Assembly: GCA_003117195.1 (NCBI GenBank)
Contig: BDSI01000102.1
Coordinates: 188,062 to 252,061, forward strand
Length of the DNA: 64,000 nt
From: Eudorina sp. 2006-703-Eu-15
Taxonomy: Eukaryota > Chlorophyta > Chlorophyceae > Chlamydomonadales > Volvocaceae
Direction of reading: 5' to 3'
Part shown: piece by piece, positions 9,201 through 19,530 of the stretch
Numbering within the stretch: position 1 is the first letter of the stretch
Layout of the letters: each line of letters begins with the position of its first letter
Program-made: the position numbers and the translations under genes
Notes under the pieces: generated by a model
Seen by the model: only the letters and a program-made list of their open reading frames with translations
Database searches by the model: none
Told to the model about the DNA's origin: nothing

Positions 9201-12200
9201 CTCAGGCTCGCCCAGGGAGTCGGGTGCCTGCTCCGCATTCAAACCGCCATGCTCTCGTATCCAAAGGGTACACTGGGTAAAATTATAACGTTCCATGTCT
9301 TTAGGTCCACCATCGGGGCTCTCCCTGAGCACATGAACGCTACCGTCGGCCCGCCGGTCGTGAGCATGCTCAGGCTCGCCCAGGGAGTCGGGTGCCTGCT
9401 CCGCACGCACACGGCCATGCTCTCGTATCCAAAGGGTACACTGGGTAAAATTATAACGTTCCATGTCTTTAGGTCCACCATCGGGGCTCTCCCTGAGCAC
9501 ATGAACGCTGCCGTCGGCCCGCCGGGCTCAGGCTGGCCCAGGGAGTCGGGTGCCTGCTCCGCACGCACACGGCCATGCTCTCGTATCCAAAGGGTACACT
9601 GGGTAAAATTATAACGTTCCATGTCTTTAGGTCCACCATCGGGGCTCTCCCTGAGCACATGAACGCTGCCGTCGGCCCGCCGGTCGTGAGCATGCTCAGG
9701 CTCCACCCAGGGAGTCGGGTGCCTGCTCCGCATTCAAACCGCCATGCTCTCGTATCCAAAGGGTACACTGGGTAAAATTATAACGTTCCATGTCTTTAGG
9801 TCCACCATCGGGGCTCTCCCTGAGCACATGAACGCTACTGTCGGCCCGCCGGTCGTGAGCATGCTCAGGCTCCACCCAGGGAGTCGGGTGCCTGCTCCGC
9901 ACGCACACGGCCATGCTCTCGTATCCAAAGGGTACACTGGGTAAAATTATAACGTTCCATGTCTTTAGGTCCACCATCGGGGCTCTCCCTGAGCACATGA
10001 ACGCTGCCGTCGGCCCGCCGGGCTCAGGCTGGCCCAGGGAGTCGGGTGCCTGCTCCGCACGCACACGGCCATGCTCTCGTATCCAAAGGGTACACTGGGT
10101 AAAATTATAACGTTCCATGTCTTTAGGTCCACCATCGGGGCTCTCCCTGAGCACATGAACGCTGCCGTCGGCCCGCCGGTCGTGAGCATGCTCAGGCTCC
10201 ACCCAGGGAGTCGGGTGCCTGCTCCGCATTCAAACCGCCATGCTCTCGTATCCAAAGGGTACACTGGGTAAAATTATAACGTTCCATGTCTTTAGGTCCA
10301 CCATCGGGGCTCTCCCTGAGCACATGAACGCTACTGTCGGCCCGCCGGTCGTGAGCATGCTCAGGCTCCACCCAGGGAGTCGGGTGCCTGCTCCGCACGC
10401 ACACGGCCATGCTCTCGTATCCAAAGGGTACACTGGGTAAAATTATAACGTTCCATGTCTTTAGGTCCACCATCGGGGCTCTCCCTGAGCACATGAACAC
10501 TACCGTCGGCCCGCCGGTCATGAGCATGCTCAGGCTCGCCCAGGGAGTCGGGTGCCTGCTCCGCATTCAAACCGCCATGCTCTCGTATCCAAAGGGTACA
10601 CTGGGTAAAATTATAACGTTCCATGTCTTTAGGTCCACCATCGGGGCTCTCCCTGAGCACATGAACGCTACCGTCGGCCAGACGGTCGTGAGCATGCTCA
10701 GGCTCGCCCAGGGAGTCGGGTGCCTGCTCCGCACGCACACGGCCATGCTCTCGTATCCAAAGGGTACACTGGGTAAAATTATAACGTTCCATGTCTTTAG
10801 GTCCACCATCGGGGCTCTCCCTGAGCACATGAACGCTGCCGTCGGCCCGCCGGTCGTGAGCATGCTCAGGCTCCACCCAGGGAGTCGGGTGCCTGCTCCG
10901 CACGCACACGGCCATGCTCTCGTATCCAAAGGGTACACTGGGTAAAATTATAACGTTCCATGTCTTTAGGTCCACCATCGGGGCTCTCCCTGAGCACATG
11001 AACGCTACTGTCGGCCCGCCGGTCGTGAGCATGCTCAGGCTCCACCCAGGGAGTCGGGTGCCTGCTCCGCACGCACACGGCCATGCTCTCGTATCCAAAG
11101 GGTACACTGGGTAAAATTATAACGTTCCATGTCTTTAGGTCCACCATCGGGGCTCTCCCTGAGCACATGAACACTACCGTCGGCCCGCCGGTCATGAGCA
11201 TGCTCAGGCTCGCCCAGGGAGTCGGGTGCCTGCTCCGCATTCAAACCGCCATGCTCTCGTATCCAAAGGGTACACTGGGTAAAATTATAACGTTCCATGT
11301 CTTTAGGTCCACCATCGGGGCTCTCCCTGAGCACATGAACGCTACCGTCGGCCCGCCGGTCGTGAGCATGCTCAGGCTCGCCCAGGGAGTCGGGTGCCTG
11401 CTCCGCATTCAAACCGCCATGCTCTCGTATCCAAAGGGTACACTGGGTAAAATTATAACGTTCCATGTCTTTAGGTCCACCATCGGGGCTCTCCCTGAGC
11501 ACATGAACGCTACCGTCGGCCAGACGGTCGTGAGCATGCTCAGGCTCGCCCAGGGAGTCGGGTGCCTGCTCCGCATTCAAACCGCCATGCTCTCGTATCC
11601 AAAGGGTACACTGGGTAAAATTATAACGTTCCATGTCTTTAGGTCCACCATCGGGGCTCTCCCTGAGCACATGAACGCTGCCGTCGGCCCGCCGGTCGTG
11701 AGCATGCTCAGGCTCCACCCAGGGAGTCGGGTGCCTGCTCCGCACGCACACGGCCATGCTCTCGTATCCAAAGGGTACACTGGGTAAAATTATAACGTTC
11801 CATGTCTTTAGGTCCACCATCGGGGCTCTCCCTGAGCACATGAACGCTACTGTCGGCCCGCCGGTCGTGAGCATGCTCAGGCTCCACCCAGGGAGTCGGG
11901 TGCCTGCTCCGCACGCACACGGCCATGCTCTCGTATCCAAAGGGTACACTGGGTAAAATTATAACGTTCCATGTCTTTAGGTCCACCATCGGGGCTCTCC
12001 CTGAGCACATGAACACTACCGTCGGCCCGCCGGTCATGAGCATGCTCAGGCTCGCCCAGGGAGTCGGGTGCCTGCTCCGCATTCAAACCGCCATGCTCTC
12101 GTATCCAAAGGGTACACTGGGTAAAATTATAACGTTCCATGTCTTTAGGTCCACCATCGGGGCTCTCCCTGAGCACATGAACGCTACCGTCGGCCCGCCG

Positions 12201-15200
12201 GTCGTGAGCATGCTCAGGCTCGCCCAGGGAGTCGGGTGCCTGCTCCGCATTCAAACCGCCATGCTCTCGTATCCAAAGGGTACACTGGGTAAAATTATAA
12301 CGTTCCATGTCTTTAGGTCCACCATCGGGGCTCTCCCTGAGCACATGAACGCTACCGTCGGCCCGCCGGTCGTGAGCATGCTCAGGCTCGCCCAGGGAGT
12401 CGGGTGCCTGCTCCGCACGCACACGGCCATGCTCTCGTATCCAAAGGGTACACTGGGTAAAATTATAACGTTCCATGTCTTTAGGTCCACCATCGGGGCT
12501 CTCCCTGAGCACATGAACGCTACTGTCGGCCCGCCTGTCGTGAGCATGCTCAGGCTCCACCCAGGGAGTCGGGTGCCTGCTCCGCACGCACACGGCCATG
12601 CTCTCGTATCCAAAGGGTACACTGGGTAAAATTATAACGTTCCATGTCTTTAGGTCCACCATCGGGGCTCTCCCTGAGCACATGAACACTACCGTCAGCC
12701 CGCCGGTCGTGAGCATGCTCAGGCTCGCCCAGGGAGTCGGGTGCCTGCTCCGCATTCAAACCGCCATGCTCTCGTATCCAAAGGGTACACTGGGTAAAAT
12801 TATAACGTTCCATGTCTTTAGGTCCACCATCGGGGCTCTCCCTGAGCACATGAACGCTACCGTCGGCCAGACGGTCGTGAGCATGCTCAGGCTCGCCCAG
12901 GGAGTCGGGTGCCTGCTCCGCATTCAAACCGCCATGCTCTCGTATCCAAAGGGTACACTGGGTAAAATTATAACGTTCCATGTCTTTAGGTCCACCATCG
13001 GGGCTCTCCCTGAGCACATGAACGCTACCGTCGGCCCGCCGGTCGTGAGCATGCTCAGGCTCGCCCAGAGAGTCGGGTGCCTGCTCCGCACGCACACGGC
13101 CATGCTCTCGTATCCAAAGGGTACACTGGGTAAAATTATAACGTTCCATGTCTTTAGGTCCACCATCGGGGCTCTCCCTGAGCACATGAACGCTACCGTC
13201 GGCCCGCCGGTCGTGAGCATGCTCAGGCTCGCCCAGAGAGTCGGGTGCCTGCTCCGCACGCACACGGCCATGCTCTCGTATCCAAAGGGTACACTGGGTA
13301 AAATTATAACGTTCCATGTCTTTAGGTCCACCATCGGGGCTCTCCCTGAGCACATGAACGCTGCTGTCGGCCCGCCAGTCGTGAGCATGCTCAGGCTCGC
13401 CCAGGGAGTCGGGTGCCTGCATGCTCCGCACGCACACGGCCATGCTCTCGTATCCAAAGGGTACACTGGGTAAAATTATAACGTTCCATGTCTTTAGGTC
13501 CACCATCGGGGCTCTCCCTGAGCACATGAACGCTGCCGTCGGCCCGCCGGTCGTGAGCATGCTCAGGCTCCACCCAGGGAGTCGGGTGCCTGCTCCGCAC
13601 GCACACGGCCATGCTCTCGTATCCAAAGGGTACACTGGGTAAAATTATAACGTTCGTGTCTTTAGGTCCACCATCGGGGCTCTCCCTGAGCACATGAACG
13701 CTACCGTCGGCCCGCCGGTCGTGAGCATGCTCAGGCTCCACCCAGGGAGTCGGGTGCCTGCTCCGCATTCAAACCGCCATGCTCTCGTATCCAAAGGGTA
13801 CACTGGGTAAAATTATAACGTTCCATGTCTTTAGGTCCACCATCGGGGCTCTCCCTGAGCACATGAACGCTACCGTCGGCCCGCCGGTCGTGAGCATGCT
13901 CAGGCTCGCCCAGGGAGTCGGGTGCCTGCTCCGCATTCAAACCGCCATGCTCTCGTATCCAAAGGGTACACTGGGTAAAATTATAACGTTCCATGTCTTT
14001 AGGTCCACCATCGGGGCTCTCCCTGAGCACATGAACGCTACCGTCGGCCCGCCGGTCGTGAGCATGCTCAGGCTCGCCCAGAGAGTCGGGTGCCTGCTCC
14101 GCACGCACACGGCCATGCTCTCGTATCCAAAGGGTACACTGGGTAAAATTATAACGTTCCATGTCTTTAGGTCCACCATCGGGGCTCTCCCTGAGCACAT
14201 GAACGCTGCTGTCGGCCCGCCAGTCGTGAGCATGCTCAGGCTCGCCCAGGGAGTCGGGTGCCTGCTCCGCATTCAAACCGCCATGCTCTCGTATCCAAAG
14301 GGTACACTGGGTAAAATTATAACGTTCCATGTCTTTAGGTCCACCATCGGGGCTCTCCCTGAGCACATGAACGCTACCGTCGGCCCGCCGGTCGTGAGCA
14401 TGCTCAGGCTCGCCCAGAGAGTCGGGTGCCTGCTCCGCACGCACACGGCCATGCTCTCGTATCCAAAGGGTACACTGGGTAAAATTATAACGTTCCATGT
14501 CTTTAGGTCCACCATCGGGGCTCTCCCTGAGCACATGAACGCTGCTGTCGGCCCGCCAGTCGTGAGCATGCTCAGGCTCGCCCAGGGAGTCGGGTGCCTG
14601 CATGCTCCGCACGCACACGGCCATGCTCTCGTATCCAAAGGGTACACTGGGTAAAATTATAACGTTCCATGTCTTTAGGTCCACCATCGGGGCTCTCCCT
14701 GAGCACATGAACGCTGCCGTCGGCCCGCCGGTCGTGAGCATGCTCAGGCTCCACCCAGGGAGTCGGGTGCCTGCTCCGCACGCACACGGCCATGCTCTCG
14801 TATCCAAAGGGTACACTGGGTAAAATTATAACGTTCGTGTCTTTAGGTCCACCATCGGGGCTCTCCCTGAGCACATGAACGCTACCGTCGGCCCGCCGGT
14901 CGTGAGCATGCTCAGGCTCCACCCAGGGAGTCGGGTGCCTGCTCCGCATTCAAACCGCCATGCTCTCGTATCCAAAGGGTACACTGGGTAAAATTATAAC
15001 GTTCCATGTCTTTAGGTCCACCATCGGGGCTCTCCCTGAGCACATGAACGCTACCGTCGGCCCGCCGGTCGTGAGCATGCTCAGGCTCGCCCAGGGAGTC
15101 GGGTGCCTGCTCCGCATTCAAACCGCCATGCTCTCGTACCCAAAGGGTACACTGGGTAAAATTATAACGTTCGTGTCTTTAGGTCCACCATCGGGACTCT

Positions 15201-15267
15201 CCCTGAGCACATGAACGCTACCGTCGGCCCGCCGGTCGTGAGCATGCTCAGGCTCACCCAGGGAGTC
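6256..15267 (+). repeat. Satellite 1: about 54 monomers of 168/169 bp
   Basis: I count about 54 copies from the recurring AAATTATAACGTTCCATG. Monomers fall into length classes: 168 bp (CTCGCCCAG), 169 bp (CTCCACCCAG), a shorter class lacking 10-11 bp that removes half of the GAGCATGCTC palindrome (near 6680, 8180, 9520, 10010), and a +4 class with an extra TGCA (13418, 14599). Most differences are a handful of diagnostic bases, so the array is highly homogeneous. Mixed multi-monomer periods of about 842 bp (five monomers) recur between 10200 and 12600. Open frames occur on both strands, but the 168/169 mixture breaks them, so it is treated as non-coding. Confidence 0.95.
13133..15159 (+). repeat. 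Higher-order duplication in Sat1, 1181-bp period
   Basis: The segment 13133-13978 recurs at 14314-15159 with the same order of variants: the CAGAGAGTC variant, the CCAGTC variant, the TGCATG insertion (13418/14599) and the AACGTTCGTGTC variant (13652/14833). The offset is 1181 bp, seven monomers. This is a block duplication, not monomer-by-monomer spread. Confidence 0.85.
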
Positions 15268-15707
15268 GCAACGCCATTGAGCATGCACCGGCCGCCTTAC
15301 ACCCGGAATTGGGCTGCGAGTGAGGCCGGCGCGCGGCAGGTAGCGAGCCATATCGTGCCAAATAACACTGGGGGCGGGGTCAATTCATCACCCGACCTCT
15401 CGGCACTCGTGATGCCTGGGGCTGGATCTCCGGCCATTGATCCAGGCGCTCGAGGTACGTTGGTGGTCTCCTGCAGTTGCCACTAAATGAATGGTCCGCC
15501 TGGGCATTATAGACCATCCATGTTCGACGCAACACTAAGCAAACCGGTGCTGATGGGCAGGGGGAGATCATAGTTTTATCACCATCTATTAATCAGGGCA
15601 TGCTGCTTCATGCACAACAAGGTGAACCAATGTTGCGTTTGGAGACATAGGCATACCTTGCTTATGAAGGGTGTTTGTAACAGCAAACGAGATGCGCTAA
15701 ACTTAAG
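15268..15707. other. Right flank of Sat1, no gene recognised
   Basis: Similarity to Sat1 stops within a last partial monomer near 15267. The following 440 bases have no recognisable gene or repeat. Confidence 0.5.
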
Positions 15708-16280
15708 ATGGCTATCGGTGAACTTAATGCTCCGTTTCTACCTGCCGCCATCAACACAGGTCAAGGAGGGGCTGTGAGCGAGCAGTACGGCGGCCAGGTC
15801 CGGCTGGGCAGCCCGCCTCCGCCGCGGGAGGCCTCGACCTCTTCACTGCCGGACGAACAGCGGCCAGGGGTTGTAGTTCAGCAGACGATTTACAGTGGAC
15901 CAGGCAGTCAGCAACCCAGCGCGTCGCTATCTGCTCTTCCGGAGGGCTCCGTGCGTTCCAGAGGTTGGTTTATTTATATTTAGCCATTTTATTAGCCAAG
16001 TGACAATGGCCCTGCATCCGTTGCATGCCGGATTTAGCGTTGTGTAGGTGCTGGGTTTGCTCAGTCGCTTCACGCTATCCCAATTTTACCTGTGGCCATC
16101 CCCAATTTCCACACAGTTCGGGCGGTCAAACGCGCCAAGGCACTCCAAACCATCGCCACCTTGACGCCAGGCGACTACCGCAATGTCGGGGGTGACGACG
16201 AGGACAGCTTCGTGGTCGTCCATGATCCTGGCTGCAAGGTTCAGGTTGGAGCAACCGAGGGCGTTTTACCGAGCAAGCAT
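15708..16280 (+). pseudogene. 5' fragment of the Ulp1-like gene, inverted copy
   Basis: This is the first exon and part of the second exon of the gene read on the minus strand at 17885-19224. An ATG at 15708 opens exon 1, which ends at 15963 with a GTTGGT donor. The 153-nt intron ends at an acceptor before 16117, and exon 2 reads RAVKRAKALQTIATLTPGDY until similarity stops at 16280. The protease domain is absent, so the copy cannot make the enzyme. It keeps an ATG which the minus-strand copy lacks: the two copies diverge upstream of 15753/19245. It may be a gene fragment captured by, or forming the arm of, a fold-back transposon. Confidence 0.7.
15753..16280 (+). repeat. Inverted repeat arm, left (528 bp)
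   Basis: Pairs with 18718-19245 in reverse orientation (coordinate sum 34998). The copies are almost identical; one clear difference changes the acceptor context CACACAG to CACGCAG. Confidence 0.9.
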
Positions 16281-16924
16281 CCTCTCGTTGTTACCCACCT
16301 GCAAGCAAAACGTGATGTAGCCAGCACCGCCAAAGATGATCAATCCGGAACGATGCAGAATAATGTAATGATGTGCGTGAGTGAAAGCCCACCATGTGTG
16401 TGTGGGCTGCGGGGTTGAGGTGTCTGGAGCTACTACAGCTACCACACTACTACAGGTACGACAGCTACCACATGTAAGCGGATGGCAAGCTATGTATGTG
16501 TACACGCTAGTAATAATCATGCTATTTTACATGTGGTTTTCTTACTGGTAAGCACATCAGAATGATGCGCTTGTATGTAGGGCAATTTAAAATGTATGAT
16601 TAGTATGATTCAACAAATTGTAATATAAATATGTATATAATTATTAAAACAATAAAGACAATAATTAATAACTATTTATATATTACAAATTTAGATATTC
16701 ACGTGATGTACCAGTCTGTACCAGTCTGTAGAAAACAAATATAAAATATTAACACTCCTGCATGCATCAAACAAGCTCCTGCAGGAGCCCCATCTAAGGC
16801 CATGCTCTTCATGCAAGAGCATTGATCTCTCCTGCAGGACGGTCAAGACGATTCCTGGGACACTGGCACCCTCCTGGGGTGTCACACCTCCGGGCTCCTG
16901 TACCCCCCAGGAGAGTACCCTCTA
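16281..16924. other. AT-rich intergenic stretch
   Basis: No gene is recognised. 16560-16700 is strongly AT-rich. 16770-16920 holds several CTCCTGCAGGA-type palindromes. Sequence becomes a Sat2 fragment at 16925. Confidence 0.45.
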
Positions 16925-17623
16925 CTCAGAGTGTTGCACCCATGCTCAGCGCTACATCGAAGCCCGATGCATGCGCCGACTCGCCCCCAGCTATGTAGGT
17001 ATGGTCCTGAGATGTGTTAGAATTACAGGGGTGAAAGATGTAGCACGGTATGCACAGAGATTACATTGGTTGTTTCCCATAGGGAGCCGGTTGTTGCTGA
17101 TTCCAAAGCGGCAGACCCATTGCCGGGTTCAAACCGGCTCCGTTGCAACCCCAACAACACCGCACGTCTGCATTCACCCGATGCCAACAAGGATGGGAGG
17201 ACGGGGAGACACCAAGCTGTGTCCCTGCAGCAACCGGCCGTACCCATCTATGTAACTGAAACATACCAAACCAATGCTAGAACATGACTCCCCTGCTGCT
17301 TCACCGTCTTTTACCAGATACATCCCACAATTTTCGGTGGCAAACCTGGCTATGTAACAGTGCCCCATATCCTCCAATACTGCAACTTTCAAGAGGGTGA
17401 CCCAGTCAGGTACGTTACACATAACTTCAAAACACACTGGTTCGACCTAGTCATATAATCAAACGGCTTCGACAGGTACGGGCCAATCCCTGCCATATGA
17501 GTTCGGGGTTCATCCCTGTCATTGCAGCAGGACACATATCAACGTTTACCATAGCCCGTTCACCATCTGTGGTACAATGCACCCTGCACGGTGTGTCGTC
17601 AGCTGAACCATGGTTGGCGCCAC
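16925..17623 (+). repeat. 699-bp direct duplication, copy 1 (Sat2 edge plus unique flank)
   Basis: Matches 35913-36611 at an offset of 18988 bp, with one visible mismatch (GGTATG near 17047 versus GGCATG). The first 83 bases are the end of a Sat2 monomer; the rest is the unique sequence that flanks the Sat2 array on its right. It contains no recognised gene. Copy 1 lies left of the Ulp1 gene, with no Sat2 array before it. Confidence 0.92.
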
Positions 17624-17884
17624 CAACGAGGTAGCAGCGCTACCCCAGCGCCTAAACCCCAGCGCCCAAAGCCGACTGCCAGTTCAGATAGCAATTCGGT
17701 CGTGCCGTCCCCAGAAGCACTATGCATGATATGACCATGTCCGGCGCAGTACAATGTGCCGACTGGACTAAATACAACATACGTAAAAAAACCAAGTGAT
17801 GAAAGACTCAAGGCAGTGGGTAAGTGCCCCAGACATTATCTCCACCATGCAGTGAATGTCGCATCACTGCAATTCCCTGTGTGT
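17624..17884. other. Sequence between duplication and Ulp1 exon 3, nothing recognised
   Basis: May hold the 3' end of the minus-strand protease gene, but no exon can be assigned. Confidence 0.4.
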
Positions 17885-19224
17885 TCAGGTGCGTCCGCTG
17901 CATCTAAGGATCTGCAATAGCACCTGGAACCGGAATGCACTGATGTGTGCCTTGCCGAAATCCAGCGGGCGGTCGTCGCTCAGGCGCTGCATGGCTATAA
18001 GCATGTACACACCGCAGCTGACGGCGTCTTCCTGCACCGGCATGCTCTGGACCACCGTCGAATCCCACTCTTTGTCGGTAGGGTTGGCCACCTCGAAGTT
18101 GGCCTTCAGCCAGTCTAGCACCCGCTGGCCCACCTGGCCCGCCGCCCCCCGACGTGAGTCGCGGAGGGAATCGTAGATTCGCGCCACATGGTACTTCATG
18201 TCCAGCACCACCACCAGCCAGTGGCGCCCCTCATGGTTCACCAGCACGAAGACTCGGCCGCCCAATTCATGAGCCCTCACCACCTGGTCCCGCACCTGCA
18301 AAAGGGGCCAAACATTTATGTCCCCAGCCTATATGTCTCAAGCATGCTTCTTTGTTGATCAGCCAAGCTTACCCGTTCGGTTTGGACCTGAATGTCCAGC
18401 AGCGTGTCACCCGATCCTGGCGGATCGGCCAATCTCTGGTACAGTGTCGTCGGGGCATACGCGTGCTGCCCGTGTGTCCGCTGCAGAATCGCCGTGTACG
18501 AGTTCACCACCGTGTCGTCCAGCTGTTCCTCCGGAGCACAATGAAGAAGGCCTCGCAGGCTCACTGAAGGGGCTACTTGTTGGCTCAAGATCCCCCAGTC
18601 CCGAATGTCATCCCGTAAGACCCGCTGCTTCAGAAGGGCCTGGTCACTGGCTGCAAGCTGCTGAAAGTCCTTGTGGCCAACAGCACGCTGAATCGCGGAC
18701 TGCGCCCATTCTATCGTATGCTTGCTCGGTAAAACGCCCTCGGTTGCTCCAACCTGAACCTTGCAGCCAGGATCATGGACGACCACGAAGCTGTCCTCGT
18801 CGTCACCCCCGACATTGCGGTAGTCGCCTGGCGTCAAGGTGGCGATGGTTTGGAGTGCCTTGGCGCGTTTGACCGCCCGAACTGCGTGGAAATTGGGGAT
18901 GGCCACAGGTAAAATTGGGATAGCGTGAAGCGACTGAGCAAACCCAGCACCTACACAACGCTAAATCCGGCATGCAACGGATGCAGGGCCATTGTCACTT
19001 GGCTAATAAAATGGCTAAATATAAATAAACCAACCTCTGGAACGCACGGAGCCCTCCGGAAGAGCAGATAGCGACGCGCTGGGTTGCTGACTGCCTGGTC
19101 CACTGTAAATCGTCTGTTGAACTACAACCCCTGGCCGCTGTTCGTCCGGCAGTGAAGAGGTCGAGGCCTCCCGCGGCGGAGGCGGGCTGCCCAGCCGGAC
19201 CTGGCCGCCGTACTGCTCGCTCAC
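17885..19224 (-). CDS. Ulp1-like cysteine protease (family C48), three exons, start codon missing
   Basis: Minus-strand exons are 19224-19035, 18881-18373 and 18295-17885. Intron 1 is phase 1 (AGAG|GTTGGT to CGCAG) and intron 2 is phase 0 (CGG|GTAAGC to TTGCAG), and both keep the frame. Exon 2 holds LDDTVVNSYTAIL, like the Ulp1 N-terminal signature. Exon 3 carries the catalytic series: His in GRHWLVVVLD, Asp in IYDSL, Gln in MPVQED and Cys in SCGVYML. Ulp1 proteases cleave SUMO conjugates; transposon-borne relatives occur in several DNA transposon families, including KDZ elements of algae. Exon 1 (Pro/Ser-rich) has no ATG here: upstream of 19245 the sequence changes to satellite, while the inverted copy keeps an ATG. 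The enzyme domain looks intact, but expression is doubtful. The end at 17885 may instead be a donor at CAG|GTGCTA. Confidence 0.75.
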
Positions 19225-19245
19225 AGCCCCTCCTTGACCTGTGTT
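18718..19245 (-). repeat. Inverted repeat arm, right (528 bp)
   Basis: Reverse complement of 15753-16280. At its outer edge a 22-bp unit (CCTCCTTGACCTGT...) is duplicated at 19228-19264, directly before Sat1-type sequence begins. Confidence 0.9.
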
Positions 19246-19264
19246 ATGACCTCCTTGACCTGTA

Positions 19265-19530
19265 TCCTAACGATACATCTATTCAAATTATATGGTTCCA
19301 TGCCTTTAGGTCCGCCATCGAGGCCCTCCCGGAGCCCATGCAAGCTGCCATCGGCCCGCCGGTCGTGAGCATGCTCAGGCTCCGCCCAGGGAGTCGGGTG
19401 CCTGCTCCGCACGCAAACCGCCATGCTCTCGTATCCTAACGATACATCTATTCAAATTATATGGTTCCATGCCTTTAGGTCCGCCATCGAGGCCCTTCCG
19501 GAGCCCATGCAAGCTGCCATCGGCCCGCCG
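19265..19530 (+). repeat. Two diverged Sat1 monomers
   Basis: Both read like Sat1 (GTTCCATGCCTTTAGGTCC, then GGGAGTCGGGTGCCTGC) but with many fixed differences, for example CCGCCATCGAGGCCC and CATGCAAGCTGCC. They start with TCCTAACGATACATC. The second copy turns into Sat2 sequence at the shared box. Confidence 0.85.

Noticed and set aside
6256..15267. Dozens of open frames of 60-361 codons inside Sat1 on both strands
   Set aside because: They repeat with the monomer, exist on both strands at once, and are broken wherever 169-bp or shorter monomers occur.
6256..15267. CRISPR-like regular repeats
   Set aside because: Contiguous monomers without unique spacers, in eukaryotic DNA.
16770..16920. 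Shared element with 51940-52060 based on CCTGCAGGA palindromes
   Set aside because: Similarity does not extend beyond the short palindromes.
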